A DNA stretch of 64,000 bases from Thermodesulfovibrio sp. 3462-1 (GTDB lineage Bacteria > Nitrospirota > Thermodesulfovibrionia > Thermodesulfovibrionales > Thermodesulfovibrionaceae), in NCBI RefSeq assembly GCF_040451425.1, contig NZ_CP144374.1, forward strand, positions 62,001 to 126,000. The letters are read 5' to 3'. The notes under the pieces are model-generated. The model was given only the letters and a program-made list of their open reading frames with translations. It searched no databases and had not been told where the DNA came from. Below are positions 42,573-51,647 of this stretch, piece by piece. The translations under genes were made by a program, and so were the position numbers. Each line of letters begins with the position of its first letter. Position 1 is the first letter of the stretch.

Positions 42573-43180
42573 CTGCTGAACTGAACGAAGTTTTTAAGAA
42601 GTGTAAGTCCTGTTTTCTGTGATTTTTCAGGATGAAACTGGGTGGCAAAAATATTCTCATAAATTATCATTGATGTAAAATCTGTGCCATAATCTGTAAC
42701 TCCAGCAATAATCCTTTCGTCTTCTGGGACAACATAGTAAGAGTGAACAAAATAAAAATAGGAATTATCAGGAATGCCTTCCAGTATTTTGTTTTTTCTT
42801 TTGAATTTAACTACATTCCATCCCATATGAGGGATTTTGTATTGTCTTGGAAGATTGAATCTTACAACCCTTCCTTTAAATATATCAAGCCCTTTGCAAA
42901 ATCCGAACTCTTCAGATTCACTAAAAAGTATCTGCATTCCCAGACATATTCCAAGATAAGGTTTACCATTAACAATTTCTTCTTTTATTGTTTGTAATAG
43001 TCCCAATTCTGAAAGGTTTTCCATGCAGTCACGGAAAGCTCCAACTCCGGGAAGCACAATAGCTCGGGCATTTTTAATATCCTCTGCATTCTGAGTTATT
43101 TTTACCTGAGCTTCCACTGCCTCTAATGCCCTTGAAACGCTTCTTATATTTCCCATTCCATAGTCAACAACTGCTATCAT
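42569..43180 (-). CDS. hisH: Imidazole glycerol phosphate synthase, glutaminase subunit
   Basis: The 203-residue class I glutamine amidotransferase begins VVDYGMGNIRSVSRALE. It has VLPGVGAFRDCM, the nucleophile Cys in GICLGMQILFSESEE and the His-Glu pair in ATQFHPEKSQKTGL. It supplies ammonia to HisF in histidine synthesis. No other his pathway gene is adjacent, so it has been separated from its usual operon. Confidence 0.93.
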   Translation of the reverse strand: MIAVVDYGMGNIRSVSRALEAVEAQVKITQNAEDIKNARAIVLPGVGAFRDCMENLSELGLLQTIKEEIVNGKPYLGICLGMQILFSESEEFGFCKGLDIFKGRVVRFNLPRQYKIPHMGWNVVKFKRKNKILEGIPDNSYFYFVHSYYVVPEDERIIAGVTDYGTDFTSMIIYENIFATQFHPEKSQKTGLTLLKNFVQFSR

Positions 43181-43189
43181 TTTTAAAGT

Positions 43190-45445
43190 TTACCATAAAA
43201 TAAAAAGTTTTTTTAAATTTTCCCAGTCTTCATATGGTTTAAACACGGCATTTTTAAAGGTTTGCACTCTGAGGCTTCCATCTGGTAATTCTTTAATCTG
43301 AATTGCTCCATCTTCATCAGTTCTATAAATCTTGCATATTTTATTTATATTTTCAACAACTTCTTTATGAGGATGTCCATAAGGATTTTGTTTTCCTGCA
43401 CTTATTATGCAAATTTCAGGCTCTGTTACTTTATAAAATTCTGGATAAAAAGAGCGTTTACTTCCATGATGGGGAATTTTTACTACCTCTGATTTTAAGT
43501 AATTCACAGGAATTGTCTGTAAAGCATCAATCCCAGCATCTGATGTGAAAAGAAAAGTTTTTTTAAAACATTGAAATTTAAATATCAGGCTTACTTCATT
43601 GCTATCCCTTGATAAAGAGGGGCTCCAGAATCCCTTATAGGGATGAAGTACTGTAAAAGAGCAACTGCCTACTTTTAAAACATCGCCTCTTTCAAGATGT
43701 CTGATTAAAATATCATTGGCAGGCTCTTTGCTGTAATTAATATATCCTGTGTCCCATATTTCTTTTATCTGGAAGTTTTCTAAAATTCTTTCAAATCCTC
43801 CTGCATGATCCTTTTGTTCATGAGTAATAATCAATATCAGCTCTTTAACGTCATAGGCTTTAAGAAACTGTGTTGCCTCCCATCCTGTTTTCCCTGTGTC
43901 TATAAGAAAGAATCCAGATGGAGTTTTTAAAACCACTGATTCTGCCTGACCAACATCAAGAAATGTAATTTTTAAGCTTTCTTTGTCTTTAATATGCATA
44001 AAAAACGGGATTAAAATAGACGTTAAAACCAAAATCATAGAGAAACCAAGAATTAGTGTTTTCTTTTTCTTTAAACAATAAAAGCCGAATAGAGTAATAA
44101 AAACTGCCATATAGAAGATAGCCAGTGCCATAGGAGGAATTAGAGGAATCCATATAGATGAATATTTAAAAGAGGCAAGAGTATGCATTATTTTAAAAGA
44201 GAACTTTCCAATGAAATCAATTACTTCAGGCAAAGGATAATATCCTGTAATCAAAAAGACTACCACAAAAAATAAATGTAAAGGGAAAAGAACCATTCCA
44301 ATTAAAACTCCTACTGTAAGGTTTGCCAAAGGAGATATCAGGGATAAATAGTGAAATCTGTAAACTATTAAGGGTGCTGTGATAACTGTTGCTGAAATGC
44401 TGATAAAAAGACTTAAAAGAAGATAAGAGATTTTTTTTGGAATTTTGTCTTTGAACTTTTTATAAATATCTGATGCAAAACCAATTCCTGCAGTGGCAAG
44501 AAAGCTAAGTTGAAAGGAAATATCTTTTATTGCTTGAGGTTGAAAAATTAAAATTATAAGGCATGCAAAGCTTACAGTAAAAATCCATAGGGATTTCCTC
44601 TCTGATAAGGCTCCTATCATGAAAAGTGTTGCCATAATAAAAGAGCGACTGGTTGGATAATTTGGTTCAACAATAAGAAAGTAGCATAAAATAACAGGGA
44701 ATGTAAAAAAAGTGGCTAATTGGGAGGGTTTCCAGTAAAGGGTAATTTTTAACAGAACAGTGTATGGAAGCCTTTTAATGAGAAATTTAAATATCAAAAA
44801 ACAGACTGTAAATAAAAGACTGAAATGGGCTCCTGATATACTTAGCAAATGAATAAGTCCTGTTTTTCTGAAGTCTTCTTGAATCTCTATTGGAATTGAA
44901 GTTCTTTCACCTGTTGTCATTGCAATGAGTGTTCCAGAAAGTTCTTTATTAATGGTTTCTGCAATTTTTTTGTTTATTTTTTCTCTTATTTTGTCAACTG
45001 CTGTCTTTTGAAAGTTTTCTTCCAGTTGTGCTGTTTTTAAAAAACAAAGGGGCTCTCCGTATTGGTAGGGATTTAAATGTTTTTTACCAATGATGCATTG
45101 GATTTTATAGGTTTGCCCTTCCTGAAGAGGCTCATTAGAGTAAAGTTTCAGTATTGTTTTTTTAGTATCAGAACTACAGCTAACTTTAAACTCATAGATA
45201 TTGCCGCTTTTATTTTTTAAATAGCCTGTGAAGCTTATATTTTCTGGTTCTACAGTATCTTTACAATAAGTAATACTTATGTACAAAATTCCAAAAAGCA
45301 TTGATATGAAAAGGAGTATCGCTATGAGCTTGTTATTTTTAAAGGCAAAAATTAAGAGAATTGAAAAAATTATTGTTATTACAGGGAAATAAGTAAAGAA
45401 ATATCCCAGAAGAATTCCTGATACTAAACATGGAACAACGGGCAT
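43190..45445 (-). CDS. comEC: ComEC/Rec2 DNA-internalisation protein
   Basis: The 751-residue protein has an N-terminal OB-like region (residues about 60-130) and the Competence membrane domain with HLLSISGAHFSLL, TSRSFIMATLFMIG and AIKDISFQLSFLATAGIG. A C-terminal metallo-beta-lactamase-like domain follows (DVGQAESVVLKTPSGFFLIDTG, ITHEQKDHAGGF, KIPHHGSKRSFYPEF). It moves single-stranded DNA across the inner membrane, which suggests natural competence. It abuts glmM with a 1-nt overlap. Confidence 0.9.
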   Translation of the reverse strand: MPVVPCLVSGILLGYFFTYFPVITIIFSILLIFAFKNNKLIAILLFISMLFGILYISITYCKDTVEPENISFTGYLKNKSGNIYEFKVSCSSDTKKTILKLYSNEPLQEGQTYKIQCIIGKKHLNPYQYGEPLCFLKTAQLEENFQKTAVDKIREKINKKIAETINKELSGTLIAMTTGERTSIPIEIQEDFRKTGLIHLLSISGAHFSLLFTVCFLIFKFLIKRLPYTVLLKITLYWKPSQLATFFTFPVILCYFLIVEPNYPTSRSFIMATLFMIGALSERKSLWIFTVSFACLIILIFQPQAIKDISFQLSFLATAGIGFASDIYKKFKDKIPKKISYLLLSLFISISATVITAPLIVYRFHYLSLISPLANLTVGVLIGMVLFPLHLFFVVVFLITGYYPLPEVIDFIGKFSFKIMHTLASFKYSSIWIPLIPPMALAIFYMAVFITLFGFYCLKKKKTLILGFSMILVLTSILIPFFMHIKDKESLKITFLDVGQAESVVLKTPSGFFLIDTGKTGWEATQFLKAYDVKELILIITHEQKDHAGGFERILENFQIKEIWDTGYINYSKEPANDILIRHLERGDVLKVGSCSFTVLHPYKGFWSPSLSRDSNEVSLIFKFQCFKKTFLFTSDAGIDALQTIPVNYLKSEVVKIPHHGSKRSFYPEFYKVTEPEICIISAGKQNPYGHPHKEVVENINKICKIYRTDEDGAIQIKELPDGSLRVQTFKNAVFKPYEDWENLKKLFILW

Positions 45446-46800
45446 TAGTAGAGTTTTTGTTTTACTAACTCTTCCAGTTCCTCTAAAATCTTATTGGCCC
45501 TTCCTGGATCTTCTTCTTCCACCATAATTCTTATTTTTGGTTCTGTTCCTGATGGTCTTATAAGTATTCTTCCTTTTATTTCCTGTTGAAGCTTTGAGAT
45601 TTTGAAATTTAAATCTTCAAGTTTTTTTATAGCCTCCTTTTTTGAAATTCTCTCAGGAATTCTAATGTTCTTTAAAAGTTGTGGATACCTTGATATTTCC
45701 TTTGTTAATTCACTGAGAAATTTACCATTTTTCATCATAATATAAGCCACCTGAACCGCTGTTATTGCTCCATCTCCTGTGCATGAATAATCAAGACATA
45801 CGATGTGTCCTGACTGTTCTCCACCGAGATTATATCCACCTTTAAGCATTTCTTCCACAACATATCTGTCACCTACCTGTGTTCTTATAAGTTTTATTCC
45901 CTGTGTTTTTAGATAGTTTTCAACTCCGCTGTTTGTCATTACTGTTGCAACAACAGTGTTTTTCTTAAGCTTTTTTTGCTTTTTTAACTCTGTTGCCCAT
46001 ATACTGAGAATAATATCTCCATCAATAATGTTTCCCTTTTCATCAATAAGAATTGTTCTGTCTGCATCTCCATCATGAGCAATTCCAAGATTTGCCTGAG
46101 TTTCTATGACTTTTTTTATTAATTCCTGAGGATACAATGCTCCGCATTCTCTGTTTATATTCAGTCCATCAGGTTTATCATTGATTGTTATCACTTCTGC
46201 TCCAAGTTCACGGAAAAGTGTTGGAGTGATCTTGTAGGCAGCTCCATTGGCAGGATCAATTACTACTTTAAGTCCTTCAAAGGTAAAATTTTTTGGTAGA
46301 GTTGATTTAACAAACTCTATGTATCTTCCTACTGCATCTTCAATTCTAAAAGCTTTTCCAAGAGCCTTTGCTTGAGGCCTGCTTTGAGGAAAATCAGGTT
46401 CATTTAAAAATTTTTCAATAGTGTTCTCAATATCCTCAGACACCTTAAAGCCATCATTTGAAAATATCTTTATTCCATTATCAGGAAATGGATTGTGAGA
46501 GGCTGAAATTACCATGCCAGCATCTTGACGCATGCTTTTTACAAGGAAAGCAATCGCTGGAGTGGGAATTGGCCCAACAAGATAAACATCTCCTCCCATT
46601 GAAGTTATTCCTGCTGTTAAAGCTGATTCAATCATATAGCCTGAGATTCTTGTGTCCTTTCCAATAAGGATTTTTGGTTTATGAGAAATCCTTTGTTTTA
46701 AAATAAAACATAGAGACATCCCTACTTTCATGCATAATTCAGGTATCATTGGATACTGATTTATTGTTCCTCTAATTCCATCTGTGCCAAAAAGTTTCAT
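45445..46800 (-). CDS. glmM: Phosphoglucosamine mutase
   Basis: The 451-residue mutase has FGTDGIRGTINQYP, the phosphoserine loop ISASHNPFPDNGIKIF, the metal-binding GIAHDGDADRTILID and the substrate loops LGGEQSGHIV and RPSGTEPKIRI. It converts glucosamine-6-phosphate to glucosamine-1-phosphate for cell-wall precursors. The cdaA-cdaR-glmM order is the conserved c-di-AMP cluster of many bacteria. Confidence 0.95.
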   Translation of the reverse strand: MKLFGTDGIRGTINQYPMIPELCMKVGMSLCFILKQRISHKPKILIGKDTRISGYMIESALTAGITSMGGDVYLVGPIPTPAIAFLVKSMRQDAGMVISASHNPFPDNGIKIFSNDGFKVSEDIENTIEKFLNEPDFPQSRPQAKALGKAFRIEDAVGRYIEFVKSTLPKNFTFEGLKVVIDPANGAAYKITPTLFRELGAEVITINDKPDGLNINRECGALYPQELIKKVIETQANLGIAHDGDADRTILIDEKGNIIDGDIILSIWATELKKQKKLKKNTVVATVMTNSGVENYLKTQGIKLIRTQVGDRYVVEEMLKGGYNLGGEQSGHIVCLDYSCTGDGAITAVQVAYIMMKNGKFLSELTKEISRYPQLLKNIRIPERISKKEAIKKLEDLNFKISKLQQEIKGRILIRPSGTEPKIRIMVEEEDPGRANKILEELEELVKQKLY

Positions 46801-47453
46801 CTCTTCCTCCCCAATTTGACATTTATATAAACTGTATCCTGGTCTGTTCTGAAGATTTTTCCTTCGGGATCTATTTTTGCCTGAATTTTCAGGTCTTCAG
46901 CGATACCTTCTATGTCCACTGGCTCAGTTTTAATTGAATGGATTTTGCTAAGTTCTTTTTTTGCTCCTTCTATTTTTATCGTAGAAGGCTCAGCAGTTAC
47001 TGATACAACAGTAAATTCTTTTGCTGGATTCCCTGTTAGAACCACTCTTACAGGAACTGTTTTCTGCGATTTTTCATCCATATATATTTTTACCTGTGAA
47101 GGCTCAATCTTCAGAATTTCAACTCCTCTTGGCAGTTTTACTGAAGACTTTGTTATAGGGATTGAATTTTCACCGAGTTTAACATTGGTGAGATCAATTA
47201 CTACTCTGATATTATTTTGCGTTAATTCTCGTAGAATTCTTTCTCTCGTAGAGATTGTTATTGTTACCTTTTTTACATTCTGTTTTAAAATCTCCATTTG
47301 TGATGGAGTATTTTTAAACTCAATAGGTACTTCAATAGATGTCTCTGTTTGCCCTCTAAATGTGACGAAAAACCATAGAAATATTGCTAAAGCAATAGAT
47401 ATTAGTTTAAATGTAAGATTTTCCGCTAAAAGTTTTTTTAAAATTCTGCCCAT
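46797..47453 (-). CDS. cdaR: CdaR/YbbR-domain regulator of CdaA
   Basis: The 218-residue protein has an N-terminal membrane anchor (LISIALAIFLWFFVTF) and two YbbR repeats (EVPIEFKNTPSQMEI and PVRVVLTGNPAKEFTVVSVTAEPSTIKIEG). CdaR binds and regulates the diadenylate cyclase on the outer face of the membrane. It overlaps cdaA by 16 nt and glmM by 4 nt. Confidence 0.88.
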   Translation of the reverse strand: MGRILKKLLAENLTFKLISIALAIFLWFFVTFRGQTETSIEVPIEFKNTPSQMEILKQNVKKVTITISTRERILRELTQNNIRVVIDLTNVKLGENSIPITKSSVKLPRGVEILKIEPSQVKIYMDEKSQKTVPVRVVLTGNPAKEFTVVSVTAEPSTIKIEGAKKELSKIHSIKTEPVDIEGIAEDLKIQAKIDPEGKIFRTDQDTVYINVKLGRKR

Positions 47454-48217
47454 TTTCTCTCTCTTTCTGTTGTAAATAGATTTGTTAATTTCTCTCTCAG
47501 AGTTTCCATATCAAGGTTGCTAAAAAGCTCTCCGTTTACTGCTAAAGAGATGGCTCCTGTTTCCTCTGAAACTATAACAGCAACAGCATCTGTTTCTTCT
47601 GTAATACCAAGAGCAGCTCTATGTCTCGTCCCATATGTTTTCTTTAAGTCTGCTCCGAGCTTTATGGGAAGAAAACATCCAGCAGCTACTATTCTGTTCT
47701 TTTTTATGATTACAGCACCATCATGAATGGGGCTTGTAGGATGAAATATACTCATTAAAAGTTCTTTTGTAACTCTTGCTTCAAGAGGAACACCTATCTC
47801 AACATACTCATTGAGACTCACATTTCTTTCAAAAACAATTAAGGCACCTATTTTTTTATTAGCAAGCCCCTGAGATGCCTTAACTATTTCTTCAATTGTT
47901 TTCATTTCTTCTGCAGAACTAAATCTGTGCAGTAGTGGAGTCTCTCCCATCTGAGCGAGAGCTTTTCTTATTTCTGGCTGAAAGAGAATTATCAAAATTA
48001 TCACTATCTGAGTCCAGAAACTCTGGATAAGCCAGTCAAGAGTATACAGTTCAAAAAATCTTGAAATTAAAGAAATCGCAAGAAGAACCCCAATTCCAAT
48101 GAGCATTCTTGCAGCACGAGTTCCTTTAACGAGAATAAATATCTTGTAAATTATAAAAGAAACAATGGCTATATCAATTAAATCCTGCCATCTTAATTGT
48201 TCAAAAAACTTTTCCAT
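47438..48217 (-). CDS. cdaA: Diadenylate cyclase CdaA
   Basis: The 259-residue protein has three N-terminal membrane helices. A DAC domain with DGA (SPIHDGAVIIKKNRI) and RHR (GTRHRAALGITEETDAVAVIVSEETG) active-site motifs follows. It makes c-di-AMP from two ATP. With a Kup potassium importer and an MscS channel in the same window, a c-di-AMP-controlled osmotic circuit is plausible. There is no sequence evidence for the binding itself. Confidence 0.93.
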   Translation of the reverse strand: MEKFFEQLRWQDLIDIAIVSFIIYKIFILVKGTRAARMLIGIGVLLAISLISRFFELYTLDWLIQSFWTQIVIILIILFQPEIRKALAQMGETPLLHRFSSAEEMKTIEEIVKASQGLANKKIGALIVFERNVSLNEYVEIGVPLEARVTKELLMSIFHPTSPIHDGAVIIKKNRIVAAGCFLPIKLGADLKKTYGTRHRAALGITEETDAVAVIVSEETGAISLAVNGELFSNLDMETLREKLTNLFTTERERKWAEF

Positions 48218-48222
48218 ATTTT

Positions 48223-48813
48223 TCAGGATAAAGCATCTTTATTAATTTTAATTGAAATATTTGCTTTCACCGCTTTTAAAAATGATTTAAAAAAAGTTTC
48301 ATCAGATATATCAGCTTGATCCTTTGCTAACATAATAATTTGGAAAGTCTTCCCAATAGTGATTTGCCTTTGCAAAGAGGATTCATACTGCTGAGGAGTA
48401 ATTCTGTTAAGTCTTAAAATTTGAAAATATATGTCTTTCTGGAAAATTCCATTTCGTTGAAATCTCGGATCATTAATAATTGCATCCTGAATTTCTCTTT
48501 CTGTTGCCTCTATCCCATATTTTTTTGCTAAATAAAGTAGCAGTTCTTCGTTAATTAAATCTTCAAGAACTTTCTCTTTCAAGTTCTGTTCCATTTCTGC
48601 GGCTTTGTCTTTAAATATTTCTCTGTAAAGTCTTCTTGTTGCTTCATATTCTCGCCAGAATCTTTCTGCTGTAATTTTCTGTCCTGCCACCTCTGCTACT
48701 ACAGCAGAGTGCTGTTTATCAACACTTCCCACACCCCAGAATACAAAGGTAATAATTACAAGAAAAAACAGAAAATAGAAATATTTTGCATTTTTTCTGA
48801 GAGTTTTTATCAC
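48223..48813 (-). CDS. SurA N-terminal-domain protein (short)
   Basis: The 196-residue protein has an N-terminal membrane anchor (YFYFLFFLVIITFVFWGVG) and the SurA/PpiD chaperone core (VVAEVAGQKITAERFWREYEAT, LEDLINEELLLYLAKKYGIEATEREIQDAI). It ends before any rotamase domain, so it lacks the PPIase part of the usual 300-600-residue relatives. It is likely a periplasmic chaperone anchored in the membrane. GGAGG precedes GTG 48813. It begins the minus-strand run. Confidence 0.8.
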   Translation of the reverse strand: MIKTLRKNAKYFYFLFFLVIITFVFWGVGSVDKQHSAVVAEVAGQKITAERFWREYEATRRLYREIFKDKAAEMEQNLKEKVLEDLINEELLLYLAKKYGIEATEREIQDAIINDPRFQRNGIFQKDIYFQILRLNRITPQQYESSLQRQITIGKTFQIIMLAKDQADISDETFFKSFLKAVKANISIKINKDALS

Positions 48814-48881
48814 AGTGAACCTCCTTGAATAAATTAACTCTTTTACTTTAAAAGAATTTTTTAACATAAGGCAAGCTATGA

Positions 48882-48887
48882 TATAAT
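48882..48887 (+). promoter_or_regulatory. -10 box upstream of the fmdB-gyrA run
   Basis: TATAAT lies 36 nt upstream of the ATG at 48924, with a ribosome site (GAGGTGG) between them. The -35 region is only TTTTAA at the 17-nt spacing. It lies between the surA-like gene (minus) and the FmdB-type gene (plus). Confidence 0.4.
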
Positions 48888-48923
48888 AAAAAAGCTCAAA
48901 TCAAAATTTTATGAGGTGGATTG

Positions 48924-49124
48924 ATGCCTATTTATGAGTATGAATGTAAAAAATGCGGAGAGGTTTTTGAATTACTTGTTTTTGGAAATAAAACTGTTTC
49001 ATGCCCAAAATGTGGATCAGAGCAATTGATTAAGAAGTTTTCTCCTTTTGCCATGAAAGGAGTACAAAAAGGAAATTCCAAATGTTCTTCCTGCGGAGCC
49101 TCTTCGTGCAGTTCCTGTAAATAA
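48924..49124 (+). CDS. FmdB-type zinc ribbon protein
   Basis: The 66-residue protein begins PIYEYECKKCGEVFELLV, followed by CPKCGSEQLIKKFSPFAM. This is the CxxC...CxxC ribbon of the FmdB/putative regulatory protein family. A second cysteine-rich tail (CSSCGASSCSSC) follows. The ATG is chosen over the TTG immediately before it. Relatives are small regulatory proteins of unknown target. Confidence 0.82.
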   Translation: MPIYEYECKKCGEVFELLVFGNKTVSCPKCGSEQLIKKFSPFAMKGVQKGNSKCSSCGASSCSSCK

Positions 49125-49172
49125 TTTATCAGTCTTTATTCATATATCAGAAGATTACAAAAAGGAGCAAGT

Positions 49173-51647
49173 ATGCCAAATGTTTTAAAAGTTAATATTG
49201 AAGATGAAATGAAAACAAGCTACCTTGATTACGCCATGAGCGTAATTATTGGTAGAGCCTTACCTGATGTGAGAGACGGGCTTAAACCTGTGCAGCGTAG
49301 AATTCTTTATGCCATGTTTAGAGAAGGGCTTCTTGCCGGAAAAAAGTATTCAAAGTGTGCTGGTGTTGTTGGCGAGGTTTTAAAAAAATATCACCCCCAT
49401 GGAGATCAGGCTGTTTATGATGCTTTAGTCAGGCTTGCACAGGACTTTAACATGCGGTATCCTTTAATTGATGGGCAGGGTAATTTTGGTTCTATTGATG
49501 GAGACCCTCCAGCAGCATATCGTTATACAGAAGCAAGACTTACAAAGATAGCTGAAGAACTTCTCCAGGACATTGATAAGGAAACAGTTCCATTTATTCC
49601 AAATTTTGATGCAACCACTGAAGAACCTCTTGTTCTTCCTGCCCGTATTCCAAATCTTCTTATAAACGGCTCTTCAGGAATAGCAGTAGGAATGGCAACA
49701 AATATACCACCTCATAATCTCAATGAGATTATAGATGCATTGATCAAACTTCTTGAGAATCCTCAGATTTCATTAGAAGAACTCATGAATTTTGTAAAAG
49801 GTCCTGATTTCCCAACAGGTGGAATAATTTACGGAGTAGAAGGAATTAGAGACCTTTATTTAACAGGCAGAGGACTTATTAAAATAAGGGCAAAGGTTAA
49901 AATTGAAAGGGAAACAAAAAGTAAAAAACTTAAGGAAACCTCCATTTTTGAACCAGAAGGCAAAGCAGTTAAAGAAAGAATTGTAATAACAGAGATTCCT
50001 TATCAGGTAAACAAAGCGAAGCTTATTGAAAAGATTGCAGAACTTGTAAGAGAAAAAAAGATTGAAGGTATAACTGAAATAAGAGATGAGTCAAACAGGG
50101 AAGGTATAAGAGTTGTTCTTGAGCTCAAAAAAGGTGAAATGCCCGAGATAATTTTAAATAATCTTTACAAACATACCCAGATGGAGACCACCTTTGGTGC
50201 CATAATGCTTGCTATTGTTGATGGACAACCAAGAATTTTAAATCTTAAAGAATCTTTATGGGAATTTCTTAAGCACAGAAAAGATGTTGTTCTTAAAAGA
50301 ACAGCCTTTGATTTAAAGAAAGCAGAACACCAAGCTCATATTTTACTTGGATTAAAAATTGCTGTTGAAAATCTTGATGAAGTCATTTCCATTATAAGAA
50401 AATCACAAAATCCAGAAGAAGCTAAAATTCGTCTTATGAGCAGATTTCCTTTAACAGATACTCAGGCACAGGCAATACTTGATATGAGGCTGCAGAGACT
50501 TACAGGACTTGAAAGAGAAAAAATAATTCAGGACTATGAGGCAGTGCTGAAAGAAATTGAACGCCTCAAAGCAATACTTGAAAATGATACTCTTGTAAGA
50601 GAAATTATTAGGGATGAACTTATTGAAATCAAACAAAAATATGGTGATGACAGAAGAACCCAGATAGTAGCTGAAACAAAGCAAATAAATGTGGAAGATC
50701 TCATTGCGCAGGAAGATATGGTAATCACACTTACTCATCTTGGCTATATTAAAAGAACATCTCTTTCTGATTATCGCAGTCAGAAAAGAGGCGGTAAAGG
50801 ACTTACTCCCATGGAAACAGTGTCAGATGACTATCTCAATGATGTGCTGGTTGGTTCAACCCATGATCATATTCTATTTTTCAGTAATTTTGGCAGAGTC
50901 TACTGTCTTAAAGTCTATCAAATTCCAGAGACAGGAAGACTTTCTCGCGGAAAAGCAATTATCAATCTATTACCATTGAGTGAAGGAGAAAAAATTACCA
51001 CTGCTCTGATATGCAAAGACCTTGAACAGGGTTTCCTTGCGATGTTTACAAAAAAGGGATTTGTTAAGAAAACATCTCTTGAAGAATTTAAAAACATACG
51101 CAGTAGAGGTGTTATTGCAATAGACCTTGAAGAGGCAGATGAATTAATTTCAGTGGTAAAGACAGATGGGCAGAATCATCTAATAATTGCGACCAAAAAA
51201 GGGATGTCAATAAGATTTGATGAAAAAGATGTAAGACCAACTGGAAGAATAGCACGAGGTGTAATTGGAATAAGATTCTCAGAGCAGGGCGATGAAGTGG
51301 TATCTGCAGATGTGGTATCTGAAGGCTCTTATGTTCTTACGATTACAGAAAAAGGAATTGGCAAGAAAACACCAATTGAAGAATACAGGCTTCAGCACAG
51401 AGGAGGCTCAGGAGTAAAAAATATCAAGCTTTCACCAAAAACTGGAGATGTTGTTTCTTCTTTACAAGTAAAAGATTCTGATGAAATTATTATATGTAGC
51501 AGTAGCAAAATAATCAGACTTAAAGTTTCTCAGATTACAACACAGGGAAGAGCTACAACAGGTGTTAGATTGATAGACCTTTCTCAAGATGACAGGGTAG
51601 TAAGTGTTGGCAGAATTTTAGAAGGAGAAGAAAATGTCAATCTATAA
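49173..51647 (+). CDS. gyrA: DNA gyrase subunit A
   Basis: The 824-residue protein has [19 protein letters not shown], the active-site Tyr in [37 protein letters not shown], and a C-terminal beta-pinwheel. The GyrA box appears as QKRGGKG, which separates gyrase from topoisomerase IV. AAAGGAGC precedes the ATG. gyrB is not adjacent. The end overlaps the next gene by 14 nt. Confidence 0.95.
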   Translation: MPNVLKVNIEDEMKTSYLDYAMSVIIGRALPDVRDGLKPVQRRILYAMFREGLLAGKKYSKCAGVVGEVLKKYHPHGDQAVYDALVRLAQDFNMRYPLIDGQGNFGSIDGDPPAAYRYTEARLTKIAEELLQDIDKETVPFIPNFDATTEEPLVLPARIPNLLINGSSGIAVGMATNIPPHNLNEIIDALIKLLENPQISLEELMNFVKGPDFPTGGIIYGVEGIRDLYLTGRGLIKIRAKVKIERETKSKKLKETSIFEPEGKAVKERIVITEIPYQVNKAKLIEKIAELVREKKIEGITEIRDESNREGIRVVLELKKGEMPEIILNNLYKHTQMETTFGAIMLAIVDGQPRILNLKESLWEFLKHRKDVVLKRTAFDLKKAEHQAHILLGLKIAVENLDEVISIIRKSQNPEEAKIRLMSRFPLTDTQAQAILDMRLQRLTGLEREKIIQDYEAVLKEIERLKAILENDTLVREIIRDELIEIKQKYGDDRRTQIVAETKQINVEDLIAQEDMVITLTHLGYIKRTSLSDYRSQKRGGKGLTPMETVSDDYLNDVLVGSTHDHILFFSNFGRVYCLKVYQIPETGRLSRGKAIINLLPLSEGEKITTALICKDLEQGFLAMFTKKGFVKKTSLEEFKNIRSRGVIAIDLEEADELISVVKTDGQNHLIIATKKGMSIRFDEKDVRPTGRIARGVIGIRFSEQGDEVVSADVVSEGSYVLTITEKGIGKKTPIEEYRLQHRGGSGVKNIKLSPKTGDVVSSLQVKDSDEIIICSSSKIIRLKVSQITTQGRATTGVRLIDLSQDDRVVSVGRILEGEENVNL

